Shown: positions 23,901-37,452 of the stretch, in pieces | How positions within the stretch are numbered: position 1 is the first letter of the stretch | How the letters are laid out: every line of letters starts with the position of its first letter | NCBI GenBank assembly: GCA_030737875.1 | Contig: CM060909.1 | Location: forward strand, 30,153,659 to 30,217,658 | Length of the DNA stretch: 64,000 nucleotides | Source: Allium sativum | Lineage: Eukaryota > Streptophyta > Magnoliopsida > Asparagales > Amaryllidaceae | Direction of reading: 5' to 3' | Translations under genes and position numbers: made by a program | Notes under the pieces: model-generated | Told to the model about the DNA's origin: nothing | The model's database searches: none | The model's input: only the letters and a program-made list of their open reading frames with translations

Positions 23901-26327
23901 ATATTGCCAAGGAATTTGGAACATATTGATATCGTTGTTCAAAAACGATATCTGTTGGTTTTAGAATTTGGTATTGAACATAAGCCGACATGATTTCCAT
24001 TTAAAATTTTATAGGGGTCGTTGTGAATGGTATCTTAAATAATACTATTCTTAAACCCAGTTGTGAAAAGAATAAAATTTTCGAATAAGATTTAATAAAG
24101 CTCCAGTTTATTTAATTAAATTGGAATTGAACGTAATTCGATTAATAAAAATCAAAATAAGCTTCTGTAAAGGAAGGCCTTTAATATTTATGGAATTTAA
24201 AAGGCTTCCCGTTATTCTCCTTATAATATTAGTCTAATACAGAAGTTTATATACATTACAATTTGTTTAGATTTCCGTGAAGATTCCATATTAAATAGAA
24301 GATGATTTTGGGGTTTACTACGAACGGTGTTTTTAAACGACATTTGTTCTTTAACCCAAGTAAATATAGGATTTAGTTCCAAGAGGGAGATAACCATAAA
24401 GTTATGATTTTTGGGTTAAAAAGATATTATAAATCCTTTTGAAATGATTCCCGAGGAAAAGACTAAACATAAGTTTAAAAGAATTTATCTTTGATAAAAT
24501 TTACGGGAACCTTTCCCCAAAGATATAAATATTTGACTAAAAATAACATTCTGGATTGGAATGAGACGAGTGCTATCTTTGTGTATTTATCATACAATTA
24601 TAAATATACGCAAGTAATTCGGAAAGACCGGGTTTAACCCATTCTGAATAATTATTATGACGATCAAAAGTAAAAGATATGAAGATGGTGAATGAAGACT
24701 GGAGATCTTCACATCGTTTAGGCTATTACCGATGTCTTGATTGGGTCGTACACCGAAGACAAGGTAACAGGTGGTGATGGTCTAAAACATACTTGGAAAT
24801 CGACCGGATATGAGAGGACCTCTCTCCTGTATTAGACATATGAATGAGGAATAAGGTGCTTCTGGTTTCGATTCATACTAGAACAAACTTGTAAATGGAT
24901 TGTATGTCTGACATTGTACATCATGATGTATTTAGTGATCTCTAGTTAATATATATCTGTTTGGTGGCCGATAATTCATTCTCTTGCTTAACTCCTTCTC
25001 TGAGATGTATGAGCTTAGAGGTTATATATTGGTGGAAGTCAATGGTATGGTATGGATTGACAATGTGGCATGCTAAGATGCAATGATCAAGACTTTTGTT
25101 GAAAAGCAGAGTCTTGTGGATGATGATCAAAGCATGACTTTGATATAGCACTGCTTTGTGTATAGCGTAACTCGCGAACTTCACAACTTGGTATAAGTCA
25201 AAAACGGAATGAGGACCACAGGGAGGACATGCATTTCTTTCTAGCTATGAGTGATGTCATGGTATGGAGCCCAAACATTTTACTTATGTGGATGATGGAT
25301 AGTGAGGACCCTCGGATATAGAGCTGCAGAAGGCTCATATAGTCGACGTAATGTGCAGGTTGTAGGTCTGATAGGACCGAAAAACGTATCTTTCTGGAAT
25401 TGTGAATCCGTAAACGCTATGTGTGATCCTGGACATCCTGCTGGAGGTGATCTGCAACTGGTGAGGAAGATCCCTTGCCTTGGCTCATAGATGGAATCCA
25501 ATTTCCAATACGCGACCTTACAGATTTAGTTGTAAACCTATATGGAGACATAGTAGGATGGAGTACTATGCCATTTATGATTGATATATTTATATTTGAA
25601 GTTGTTTGTACACTATGCACTTATGATAATATCAAAATCTTTGTTTTAAAACATACCAAGTATCTTTGGATATTATACGGTAAAACTCTATCCTTCGGCT
25701 TGCGTTGCATTGTGTGATGGAACCTGAGTCTTATAATAGCCTCATTCTTCAAAAAAAAGCATTGCGTTGTTTATTATTTATTTCAAGCTTTGGTATTCGC
25801 ATGGAGTAATCCCTTTCAATGTCGTACGGTGTGGTCCCGTGATTTACCCTGTTTTTAAAGTAAAGTTTAATAACTGTTTTTAGCTCTCACATCAGTCCCA
25901 TGACTGACTCGGAGTTTATTGTTTCTACCTAAACTCTAGGTGCCCATATTTTCCACACGGGCAGTATGTAGTTTTGGTTTTGCAGATTCTTTTCTTTTAA
26001 CAAGATTCTGGATTATGGCTGGAGCTATACTCTGGAAAGCTCTGTATCCGTGTATTGCTTTCAACTGTCTAAGTTGATGTTTTCCGCTATATTTTGTTTA
26101 CCTTGTATTTATGTCTTACATCTCTGCTACTATAATTCATTTTGTTCTCTGATTATTGTATTTCCGCTGTATATTTATTTTGTCGCACTCTGTTATTCTT
26201 GTACTCTGATGTAAATTTTTGTGATAGCAATGATAGATTCTATTGTTTTATGCTTCGATGCGTCGTGTTCTCAAACAATCCGTATTCTCATTCGATCTAG
26301 GTGGGGCGGGGGTTTTGGGACGTGTCA
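20960..26327 (+). mobile_element. 3' LTR of element C (5368 bp)
   Basis: The start is a mutated terminus (TTTAACAACC where TGTAACAACC is expected), directly after the interior block. The end is GGGACGTGTCA at 26327, matching the A LTR end TCGTGTCA. The first kilobase matches the C-type fragment at 5028-6968. The 3' half matches the A LTR: 'GATCCGACCGTCGGATT' (23430), 'GGACCTCTCTCCTGTATT' (24817), 'CGGCTTGCGTTGCATTGTGTG' region (25698), 'GTGTTCTCAAACAATCCG' (26266). GTGAGT at 22046 follows a leader-like stretch. Small frames (23302-23511, 24942-25717) fall in diverged non-coding sequence. Confidence 0.85.
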
Positions 26328-26535
26328 GGAAATTTGTGGTAGCATATTTAAGAACCCTTGTGAACGCTATGCCTCAAATTTTAAAACTATTTTCAGTTAT
26401 TTAAATTCCTTATTGGAATTAGTTTTATCAACTAAATATTCTATCTGCATTGGTTTAGAAGGTTCTTATCGAAGATCTAAGAAATTTTATTAAATATTCT
26501 AAGCACTTTTAAGCTAATTTATTTATTTAAATTAA
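26328..26535. other. AT-rich flank between elements C and A
   Basis: This 208-bp stretch follows the C LTR end and precedes element A. No feature is recognisable. A plus-strand frame covering it continues from the LTR end and is not conserved. Confidence 0.5.
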
Positions 26536-26802
26536 TGTAACAACCCGTAAAATCAGAACCAATTTAAAATTTTATTTTGGCAATTTTAACGAATTTTGAA
26601 TATTTAAAATGATTTATTTTAAATAATTGTGACTAGAAATTTATTTTGAAGGGAATTAGAATGTATAAATTTATTTAAATCGAAGTTAAAACATAAATAT
26701 TTATGTTAATTATAAAAGGAATTGGAAATGGTGCGGTAGTTTGAAAATTCGATTTCAAATTTCAATGGAATATACAAGATTCCAAATAAACCGGATGTTG
26801 GT

Positions 26803-27315
26803 AAAACTAGAAATATTTGAATCTATTTGAAAATATCTTTCCAACGGATCTGAAAAATTGAAATTTTATAGCTGGAATAGAAAGTTATGTCCAGTTGAAA
26901 ATTCAGAATAGTCGCTATGGAAATATGGCCCTTAAAAGTAGCGATTTTGCAAACGACCACCGTTTTCGACGGGGCCACTTTTGTTGGATCCCGAATGTCA
27001 AATTATTGCTTGATTCCAGTCTTCATAATTTTTGGAATCAATATGTGAGCGTGGAGAATTTAAACGTGTTTGGTCAATTCTGTTTGAATTTAATCGATTG
27101 AAAAATGACCGTTTTTCAGACGGTCTCCAAATTCTACGAAATTAGTTTTGTTAGGACTGTATCGTCAAAACATAGCCACGTTTATTTTTCTGGAATTTCT
27201 GGAGTCCGTATATGACCCCGGTACATTAAAATGTGCGTTTGAATTTAAAATATAATAATTTATATTTTAAATTTAGCAAAAACTAATCGTAACTACCGAA
27301 TTGGGTTACGAAACA
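26803..27315 (+). repeat. 167-bp U3 repeats of element A
   Basis: The cores lie near 26804, 26971, 27138 and 27309 (spacing 167, 167, 171). They are best seen as 'TTTTCGACGGGGCCACTTTT' (from 26963) and 'TACGAAATTAGTTTTGTTAG' (from 27135). Confidence 0.8.
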
Positions 27316-27430
27316 TATCCCATTGTGTTCGGAATGGGGGTAATTAGCTAGGGACGTCAGTCGTTGGGTTCGATTTGGAGTTCGAAAATAAAAGTTACTT
27401 TTTGGGAGAATAAAAATTAATTAAATAAAT

Positions 27431-27437
27431 TATATAA
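27431..27437 (+). promoter_or_regulatory. TATA-like box, 5' LTR of A
   Basis: TATATAA lies just before the GC-rich leader, about 0.9 kb into the LTR. LTR D has TA-rich sequence at the same offset, and the 3' LTR of A repeats it near 35194. Confidence 0.5.
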
Positions 27438-27929
27438 CCCTAACCATCCCTCACAAACCCCAAACCCGTTGTTCCTCTTTCAAAGCCACCCTTTCCTTTT
27501 TGCAGTCAACACACGCGGCCACCCAGCCCCTTCCACCCCCGTCGCGACCCCCTCCCCCCACCTCCGACGTTCGGCCGCACCTCCTCCCTCTTACATCCGC
27601 CTCCTCCTTCTTCCGCTCCACCTCGAAATCTCCAAACCCCATAACCCACTGTAAAACCGCCGCCAAGACCACTAACACACCACCACCGGTTGGGTGCCGT
27701 TTTCCCCCAGACTTCCCCGACACTGCCACCGCTTCTAACCCCTACACTGCCAGCCCGGACCTCCCACTCGCTAAAACCCGACTTTTATCTCTTTCCAAAG
27801 TCCAAAAACCCTTCTTCTTCGTCGTGAACCACCATCTCGAGCCCACAACACCTGCGAGCATCCCTTCCTTCGATCGAAAAACAATGTGAGTTTTATTTAT
27901 TTATTTCTCAGAAAAAGTTTAGATTTTTA

Positions 27930-28330
27930 TTCATATAATGATTTGATTTTTATGTTTAGAAAAGTTATGATTTTTATCATAGGAAGAATATGATTTTTAT
28001 GCATGAAAAGGGATGATTTTTATGAATATACAAATATGATTTTTATCATATGAAAGGATCCATAAAGATGTGATTTTTATATGAACGGTATAATCATAAA
28101 AATACGATTTTTATTATATGTATAGCGATATAAAAATATGATTTTTATAATGTATACATCGACATAAAAAAATACAATTTTTATATATATCATTTCAGAA
28201 TAAAAATATGATTTTTATCATATATGAAGCATTTTAAAAATATAATTTTTATAATGAAGTAGCGATGTAAAGATATGATTTTTATATATTTATCGTTGAA
28301 ATAAAAATGTTATTTTTAATATAAAAATCG
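27930..28330 (+). repeat. ATTTTTAT dyad array, 5' LTR of A
   Basis: About 13 copies of (AAAAA)TATGATTTTTAT at 22-45-bp spacing. Most units are near-palindromes (ATAAAAATATGATTTTTAT). The copy in the 3' LTR (35690-36130) has a similar number. Confidence 0.85.
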
Positions 28331-28417
28331 TGTGAAACATATTGCGATGGAGCCGACGGGAATCAAATCCAAATCTGAACCGTTCAGAAATATAAAATGG
28401 AGGAGTGGATCCCAAAG

Positions 28418-28491
28418 GTGAGAACTACTCACTTTAATTTATTTTCTAGTTAGAAATATATACTAGGATGCAGACGGTGCTTAGTGGCACC
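28418..28491 (+). other. GTGAG hairpin and GGTGC hairpin, 5' LTR of A
   Basis: GTGAG-AACTA-CTCAC (28418-28432) is followed by 'CTAGGATGCAG' and a GGTGC..GCACC stem (to 28491). The 3' LTR has GTGAG-AACTT-CTCAC (36232-36246) and a better GGTGCT-AAGT-AGCACC stem, but its CAG is CAA. The spacing is too short for an ordinary plant intron. Confidence 0.6.
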
Positions 28492-31400
28492 CGACATCTT
28501 TGGTTGAAACTATGTTTGTTTGGTTGTTTGGTTGATTAGATTATTTGGTTGAATTTGTTTTCGAAAATGAAATGAATTGGTTAGAATTGGTATGTACATG
28601 GTGCGAGCCATTAGTAGGCGAGGGATAAGGCTAGACCTTATTCTGGTTCTAGTATTGCGCCGTTATGCTGCCGAAATTTTCTATACAATATTAGAACAAT
28701 ACAAATATCATTTTTATTGTATAAATGAACTATATAAAATATTCATGAGATGAAATAAATATTTTATAGTTAGAAATATAATTTTTAACATGTATACGAT
28801 TAAAATAAATATGCATTTACAAATCGGATTTGTTTATGTACACATATTTGACTGATATTGATTGGGACGATATATTTTACACATCGCACAACTACACAAA
28901 TAATAATCTGTGTTTGTTGTTTGAAAACCCCACCTGGGTATTGGGATGATATTTGACATACACTAATCCCAATTGTTTAGTTGTATGTCAATTGATGGGT
29001 TGACAGACTGTCGTAAGCGTTAATTATTTATATTTAACGCTTATACAGTTGTGTAATGCATTCTAGATGATGGTTGACTGTGTTTGATTATTGTTGTATA
29101 CATGTGTGTATGAAATCCATATAAATAAAATTATATGGTAATTGACTGTGTCTGATTCCAGTTCAGAATTAACGAATATTTCAAAATAATTTTCAACGAA
29201 TATTGAAATGTGAAGCCGTGTTAAGTCATTAAACGCCATTTTAACATGAACGAAAATTTTGTCGATTTTATTCATTTTATAATGAATATCGAAAAGTGAC
29301 TTCAAAATTTGATATTTTGAAAATATTATCATTTTAATATTGAAATGATATGGAATATTCAAATTTGATTTGAAATGGAATTGAAATCGTTTTAAAATGA
29401 ATTTAAAATGAATTTGTTAAGGTATATTCAAATTTGATTTGAAATTTGAAATGGAATTGAAATCGTTTTAAAATGAATTTAAAACGAATTTATTAAGGAA
29501 TATTCAGTTTTGATTTAAAATTGAAAATGAAGTTGAAATCGTTTTGAAAATGAATTTAAAACGATTTATAAAATACTTTTAAATGGAAATCGATGAAATA
29601 TATATAATATGTATATATATTATATATATTTAATGGCCTGAATAGAACGCGCCGCGTTGCGGCAGTTCGCGAATTTCGACCATTGACTTTGAATGGACAT
29701 TACGGGAGATCCGACCATCGGATTCTCCTAAAACTGGAACCGTTGGGTTCGTATCGAAAAGAGCTTTCCAACGTATATAGGTAATTTGAAATCTAACAGT
29801 TGGATTTGGAATTATGTCCTAATCAAATTTGGAAAAGGTCATTGTAAGTGCAGTTCGATGACCGTTTATGGAAATCGACTGAACGGGCCTTGATAAAATT
29901 ATTAAAAATATCAATAATTTGTGCAAAATCATAGTAAATGATTTAGAAAGAATTGGGATGAAAAATTCCATATTTGAAAAGATAAATTTTTTTTTATCGA
30001 AATGAACTAGTGATGAACTAGAATTAGGAAATCCAATATATTTAAATAAATAAACTGGATTTTAAATGGTTTTAAAAATAACTAGAATTTCCAATATATG
30101 AATTGGAATGGATTTGAGTCGAAATAATCTTTGGAATATTTCGATATTGGATTCCGTGATTATACATATATTTTTGTGGGAATTTCGAAGATATATATAT
30201 CGTTATTCCCAATACGGTATTTGTGGGTTGTAGAATTTGATATTGAATATAAGCCAATATATTTTCTATTCAAAGCCTTGTGTTTAATATCAAATGGGAT
30301 TTTGGTTTTGTCATGAACGGTGTCTTAAATAACACCGTTCTTAAATCCAGTTGAGGAAAGAACAAATCTTTTTATTAAGATTTAGTGAAGTTTTCCAATT
30401 AATTAATATTTAATTGGAATTGAATAAAAGAATTGGATTTTGGGTTTGTCGTGAACGGTGTCTTCAGTAACACTGTTCTTGAACCCCGTGTGAAGAGAAT
30501 AAATCTCTTAATTAAGATTGTTAGAGTTTTCAATTATATATAATAATTGGATTAAAATGGAATGTGAATTCGGTTTATCGTGAACTATGTTTTTAACGAT
30601 GTTGGTTCTTTAACCCGATTTACAGTGAAATGTGATTTGGAATTTATAAATATTTTTGTTAAGATTTAAAGAAGATTTTCCAAAGTAAAGTTTTCCAATT
30701 TAGTACAATAAATTGGAATGGAATGGAATTCGATTGGATAATAATCGAAGTAAGCTTCTGTGGAGGAAGACTGTTAATATATATGGAATTTAAAAGGCTT
30801 TTCCATTATTCCAGTTATATTATCGGTTGGATTTGGATGTTTATATCGATTATATATATATATATATATATTGTTCTGTTTTCTGTGAAGATTCCATAAT
30901 TAATGGAATGTGATTTGGGTTTATCGTGGACTGTGTTTTAAATGACGTTGTTTCTTTAACCCAGTTAAATATAAGATTAATTTCTTAACTTTGAAAAAAA
31001 TCGTTAAGTAATGATTTTTGAGATTAAAACTGAATTAGAGTTTTAATGAATCTTTAATTAGATTGGAATGTGAATGAGATAATTAAATTTATCGAATTCA
31101 TAAAATGATCGAGAATGGAGTATCACCAGTTTTTCTCTTAGCGATAGTTAAATCTTTAATTAGATTTGAACGTGAAATGGTAATCAATTTTACCGATAAC
31201 ACCGTGGTGTTAGATATGAAGTATTACCAGTTTTGCTTCGTGGGATGAATAGGTTGGGATTAGGAAATTAAACAAATGATTACTTCGGTAAGGTGCATAA
31301 ATACCGACTAGTTTGGATAAAACTTAATTTGGTTTGAATTGATATCCCAAGGAAGATTAAAGAATAAATTTAAAGAATTTATCTTTGATAAAATTAATGG

Positions 31401-33098
31401 GAACCTTTCCCAAAGGATATGAATATTTAAATAAAAGAATATTCAGAATTGGAATGAGGCGTATATTGTGTTTCTGTAGCACTTGTTTATAATAACGCGA
31501 GCTATTCAGAAAGACCAGGTTTATCCTATTCTGAATAACTGAATCGGCGATGAGTCGACGATGAAGACGATGGTTGAAAATCGGAGGTCTTCACATCGTT
31601 TGGGTAATTACTGATGTCTTGATTGGGCTGCGCACCCAAGATGAGGTAATAAGTGGTGATTGTCCAGACGTACTTGGAGATCGGCCAGATATGCGAGGAC
31701 CTCTCTCCTGTATTGGACATATGGGACCAGGAATAAGGTGCCTCCGGTTTCGTTCAGACTCAGAACGAACTTGTAAATGGATGTGTGTCTGATATCGGAA
31801 TTCATTCCGTGTGATTGATAGACATTGGTTGCATAGCGTGAATTGCCTGTGTGGCATGCTGAGATGCAAATGATCAAGGCTTCTGTTGAAAAGCAGAATC
31901 TTGTGGTAGATGATCAAAGCTTGGCTTTAATATAGCATAGCTTTGTGTATAGCGTTAATTCGCGAGCCTCACACCCCAGTGTGAATCAGAAACGGGACAG
32001 AACATCAGGGAGGACATGCGTTTCTTTCTAACTAGGAGTGTTGTCAGGGTTTTGCAAGCCCGGACGTTTTACTTATGTGGATGATGGAAAGTGAGGCGCC
32101 TCGGTTATATCGGTAACTGCGGTGCCGATAGATGATTTGGTCGATATATGACCAGTTTACGCCCCATAGGGTGGGGAAACGCATTGTTCAGGCATTTTAA
32201 TCCACTTCGTGTGGACCGACCCTGACGATCCAAGGTGCAGTTGCGGCTATTCCTGAGGCTCAGGCTGGAGAGTCTCTAAGCGGTAAGAATGATCCTTTGC
32301 CTTGGTTCACAGACCGAAATTCAACTTCCAATACGTGACATTTCGGTTTTGATTGTAGAACCTAGTATTGGCGACATAGTAGCATGGGAGACTATGCCGT
32401 CTATGATTGATACATTTATATTTGAAGTTGTTTTCATACACTTTACACTATAATAGTATCAAAGTGATTTGTTTTAAATGTACCAAGCATGATTGGCTAT
32501 TATAAGATAAAACTCTATCCTTCGGCTTACGTTGCATTGTGTGATGGGACCTGAGTCTTATAATAGCTTCATTTTTCCGAAAAGCATTGCGCTGTTTGTT
32601 TTATGCACTGGTATTCTTGGGATGAAAACCGTTCCATGTTATACAGCATGGTCCCTTGATTTACTTTATTTTTAAAGTAAAGATTTAGTAACTGTTTTAG
32701 TTCTCACACCAGTCACATGACTGACCTGGAGTTTTTTGTTTTAACCTAAACTCTAGGTGCCCCTATTTTCTACATGGGCAGCTAGTAGTTTTGGTTTTGC
32801 AGATTTATATTCACGGGATCCTGGTTTACAGCTGGAATGATATTCGGAAAGCTCTGTATCCGTGTATCTATTTCAGTTGTGTTTTGTATTATTTTCCGCT
32901 GCATTGTAATTTGTAAATCTCTAATATTTATCAATTGTATATTATTTGTTCATACTCTGTATATTCTTGTACTCTGATGTAAATTGTTGTAATAAGCAAT
33001 GAAATGTTCTTCTGTTTGTAATCTGATTGGTCGTGTTCTCAGACAATCCGTTCTTTCTCTTCTCTTCGGAGATCAGGGAAGTTCGAGTCGCGTCAGTT

Positions 33099-33110
33099 TG
33101 GTATCGGAGC
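33099..33110 (+). other. Primer binding site of element A (tRNA-iMet, one mismatch)
   Basis: TGGTATCGGAGC begins 3 nt after the LTR end. The canonical plant initiator-Met site is TGGTATCAGAGC, so one base has changed. Confidence 0.85.
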
Positions 33111-33863
33111 TTTGGTATTACAGACCTCAAGAACAAGACATATTAGAACTAAACGAAAGAATTCATCATAGATTATATTAGTAATATACAGTAAGAATGA
33201 CTCCTTAGAGATGTGATCAGTAGTATCCTAGAACGAGTGTGAAGAGTGAAAATTTTAAAATCAAATTTAGTTTTAAAATTTTATATCAATTATCTGTATT
33301 TGAATAGTTTATTTTAAACTGATTTGGACAATCGAGTATATACAGATATTTCATATACGCCTAACTAGCGTGTATCCCAAGCCTCAAATATACTAGGTAG
33401 ATATAGAGTAACACTCTAGTCGCCCGGGGATAATTCGGTTGATGTCCGGACATCATCAGTATTTATGTTTGAGTTTCGAAAGTGGGATTTCTATATATTT
33501 CCAATTGACTGGTGTGAGAACCAAAGCTAGGTAGGATATATTGTTGTGATTTGGCATCAAAAATATGATTTTTGACTATACATATTAAAAGTATATGTTT
33601 GAAAGGATAATCAACTAATTGATTGTTGGTTGTGTTGTTTGATTATTAATTTGATTAATAAAAATATTGAGTGGATAATACCAATAAGAAAATATAAGGT
33701 GAATTAGCCAAATCGAATCAAAATTTGAACTGAATTGAAACTGATTGAAATTGCATACATGTACATGCATATATATTGGACAGGTCATAGCAAGGAAACC
33801 AAGAAGAGGAATAAAACTGTATGCCCGACAAATAGGTATGTGCTTACTAGTTTTCTTTTTCTT

Positions 33864-34060
33864 TTAGAGATTTATGGGCCTAAGGCTGGACGCTTGGCAT
33901 TTTATTTTTCTTTTAAAGATTTATTAACCTAAGGCTGGCCGCTTGGCATTTTCTTTTTCTTTTAAAGATTTATGAGCCTAAGGCTGGCCGCTTGGCATTT
34001 TCTTTTTCTTTTAATGATTTTATGAGCCTAAGGCTGGCCGCTTGGCATTTTCTTTGTCTT
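33864..34060 (+). repeat. 49-bp tandem repeat, four copies, interior of A
   Basis: AAGGCTGG starts at 33882, 33931, 33980 and 34030. The unit includes GCCTAAGGCTGGCCGCTTGG followed by a pyrimidine-rich CATTTTCTTTTTC stretch. Element B has a single diverged unit near 52890-52930. Confidence 0.93.
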
Positions 34061-34284
34061 TTGGGTGGATGAGGGCCCTACGTGGCTAGTTGAGGTTTAT
34101 ATGTCTCCCTGTACAAAGGAGGTTATGGCGAAATTTTTCAAAAATTTAGGGTGTTAGCCAAATTTTTGAAGAATTGGAAAATTTTTGGAAATTGAAAAGT
34201 TGAAGAATGAAAGCTAGAATAAGAGTTGAGTTGGTTTGTAAAACAACTTTCAGCTCCATTCCTTTTCGAGGACGAAAAGATTTT

Positions 34285-34296
34285 AAGTGAGGGTGA
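34285..34296 (+). other. Polypurine tract of element A (degenerate)
   Basis: AAGTGAGGGTGA precedes TGTATCAACC of the 3' LTR and follows TTTTCGAGGACGAAA. Element B has the cleaner AAGGGGGGAAGAA in the same place. Confidence 0.7.
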
Positions 34297-34297
34297 T

Positions 34298-37200
34298 TGT
34301 ATCAACCCGGAAAATCAAAACCAATTTAAAAATTTTATTTTTGTAATTTTAATGAATTTTGAATATTTAAAATGATTTATTTTAAATAATTGGGACTAGA
34401 AATTTATTTTGATTGGAATTAGAACGTATAAATTTATTTAAATCGAAGTTAGAATATAAATATTAATTTTAATTATAAAAGGAATTGGAAATGGCCCGGT
34501 CGTTTGAAAATTCGATTTCAAATTTCAATTGAATGTACAATATTCAAAATAAACCAGATTTTGGTAAAACTAGAAATATTTGAATCTGTTTGAAAATATC
34601 TTTCCAACGGATCTGAAAAATTAAAATTTCATAGCGAGAATAAAAAGTTATGTCTAGTTGAAAATTCAGAATGGTCGTTATGGAAATATAGCCCTTAAAA
34701 GTGGCGATTTTGCAAATGACCTCTGTTTTCGACGATGCCATTTTTGTTGGATCCGGAATGTTAAATTATTGCTTGATTCCAATCTTCATAATTTTTGGAA
34801 TCAATATGTGAGCGTTGTGAATTTAAACGTGTTTGGCAATTCAGTTTGAATTTAATTAACTGAAAAATGACCGTTTTTCAAACGGTCTCCAAATTCGACG
34901 AAATTAGTTTTGTTAGGACTGTATCATCAAAACATAGCCAGCTTTATTTTTCTGGAATTTTTGAAGTCCGTATGTGACCCCGGTAATTTAAAATGTGCGT
35001 TTGAATTTAAAATATAATGATTTATATATTAAATTTAGCGGAAACTAATCGTAACAGCCGAATTGGGTTACGAAACATATCCCATTGTGTTTGGGATGGG
35101 GATAATTAGATAGGGACGTCAGTCGTTGGGTTCGATTTGGAGTTCGAAAATAAAAGTTACTTTTTGGGAGAATAAAATATTAATTAAATTAATTATATAA
35201 CCCTAACCATCCCTCACAAACCCCAAACCCGTCGTTTCTCTTTCAGAGCCGCCCTCCCCATTTTCCAATCAATGCACGCGGCCACCCAGCCCTATCCACC
35301 CCCGTCGCGACACCCTCCCCCCACCTCCGACGTTCCGCCGCACCTCCTCCCTCTCAGATCCGCCTCCTCCTTCTTCCTCTCCACCTAGAAATCTCCAAAC
35401 CCCATAACCCACTGTAAAACCGCCGCCAAGACCACCAACCCACCACCACCGGCTGGGCGTCGTTTCCCCCTAGACTTCCCTGACCCTGCCGCCGCTTCAG
35501 ACCCCACCACCGGCAGCCCGGACCTCCCACTCGCTGAAAACCCGATTTTTATCTCTTTCCAAAGTCCGAAACCCTTCTTCTTCGTCGCGAACCATCATCT
35601 CAAGCCCACAACACCCGCGAGCATCCCCTCCTTCGATCGAAAAACAATGTGAGTTTTATTTATTTATTTATTAGATAAAGATTAGATTTTTATTCACATA
35701 AAGATTTGATTTTTATGTTTAGAAAAGTTATGATTTTTGTCTTAGGAAAGATATGATTTTTATGCATGAAAAGGGATGATTTTTATATAAAAATATAATT
35801 TTTATCATATGAAAGGATTCATAAAGATGTGATTTTTATATTATGAAGTAGCGGATTAAAATTGTGATTTTTATATGAATTATATTAACGTAAAAATACG
35901 ATTTTTATTATATGTATAACAATATAAAAATATGATTTTTATAATGTATACATCGATATAAAAAAATACAATTTTTATATATATCATTTTAGAATAAAAA
36001 TATGATTTTTAATACATATAAAGCATTTTAAATATATAATTTTTATAATGAAGTTGCGATGTAAAGATATGATTTTTATATATTTAGCGTTGAAATAAAA
36101 ATGTGATTTTTAATATAAAAATGTGATTTTTAATATAAAAATCGTGTGAAACAGATTGCAATGGAACCGACGGGAATCAAATCCAAATCCAAACCGTTTA
36201 GAAAAATAGAATGGAGGAGTGGATTTGAAAGGTGAGAACTTCTCACTTTAATTTATTTTCTAGTTAGAAATATATACTAGGATGCAAACGGTGCTAAGTA
36301 GCACCCGACACCTTTGGTTGAAACCATGTTTGTTTGGTTGTTTGGTTGATTAGATTATTTGGTTGAATTTGGTTTGGGAAATGAAATGAATTGATTAGAA
36401 TTGGTATGTACATGGCGCGAGCCATTAGTAGGCGAAGGATAAGGCTAGACCTTATTCCGGTTCTAGTATCGCGCCATTATGCTACCGAAAATTTCTAAAA
36501 AATATTAGAACAATTAAAATATCATTTTTATTGTATAAATAAACTATATAAAATGTTCATGAGATGAAATAAATATTTTATAGTTAAAAGTATAATTTTT
36601 AACGTGTATATGATTAAAATAAATATTCATTTACAAATCGGATGATTTGTTTGTGTACACATATTTAACTGATATTGATTGGGACGATATAGTTTACACA
36701 TCGTCCAACTGCACAAATAATAATCAGTGTTTATTGTTTGAAAACCCCACATGGGTATTGGGATGATATTGGACATACACTAATCCCAATTGTTTAGTTG
36801 TATTTCAATCGATGGGTCGACATACTGTTGTAAGCATTATATTTACATTTATGCTTATAAAGTTGCGTAATGCACTCTGGACGATGGTTGATTGTTTGAT
36901 TATTGTTGTGTACATGTGTGTATGAAATCCAGATAAATAAAATTATATGGTAATTGACTGTGTCTGATTCTAGTTCAGAATTAATGAATATTTTAAAATA
37001 ATATTCAGTGAATATTGAAATGTGAAGCCGTGTTAAGTAGTTAAACACCATTTTAACACGAACGGGAATTTTTTCGATTTTATTCATTTTATAATGAATA
37101 TCGAAAAGTGATTTCAAAATTTGATATTTTGAAAATATTATCATTTTAATTAAAATGACATGGAATATTCAAATTTGATTTGAAATGGAATCGAAATCAT

Positions 37201-37416
37201 TTTAAAATGAATTTAAAATGAATTTGTTAAGGATTATTCAAATTTGATTTGAAATGGAATTGAAATCGTTTTAAAATGAATTTAAAACGAATTTATTAAA
37301 GAATATTCTATTTTGATTTAAAATTGAAAATGAAGTTGAAATCATTTTGAAAAAAGAATTTAGAACGATTTATAAAATACGTTTTAAATGGAAGTCAACG
37401 AAATATATAATATATG

Positions 37417-37452
<36 letters not shown>

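Larger units (their letters stand above)
26536..33095 (+). repeat. 5' LTR of element A
   Basis: TGTAACAACCCG to ..GTCGCGTCA. Order of parts: U3 with 167-bp repeats (26803-27310), TATATAA (27431), GC-rich leader (27440-27885), GTGAGT (27886), ATTTTTAT array (27930-28330), GTGAG hairpin (28418), 'AGGATGCAGAC' with a GGTGC/GCACC hairpin (28471-28491), then long AT-rich sequence with conserved islands at 29650-29770, 31590-31760, 31980-32120 and 32520-32560. The leader frame at 27500-27889 stops at the donor-like site and is broken in the 3' LTR, so it is not a gene. Confidence 0.92.
33096..34297 (+). other. Non-coding interior of element A
   Basis: It contains the primer site, about 650 bp of AT-rich sequence without recognisable coding, a GCCCGACAAATAGG block (33821), a four-copy 49-bp array (33864-34060), the GTACAAAGGAGG block (34113) and the purine-rich end. 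The coding region expected in an autonomous element is completely absent. Confidence 0.88.

Noticed and set aside
27500..27889. 129-codon Pro/Ser/Thr-rich frame, 5' LTR of A
   Set aside because: It is a product of the GC-rich leader. The frame meets a TAG in the 3' LTR copy (about 35386) and ends at the donor-like site.
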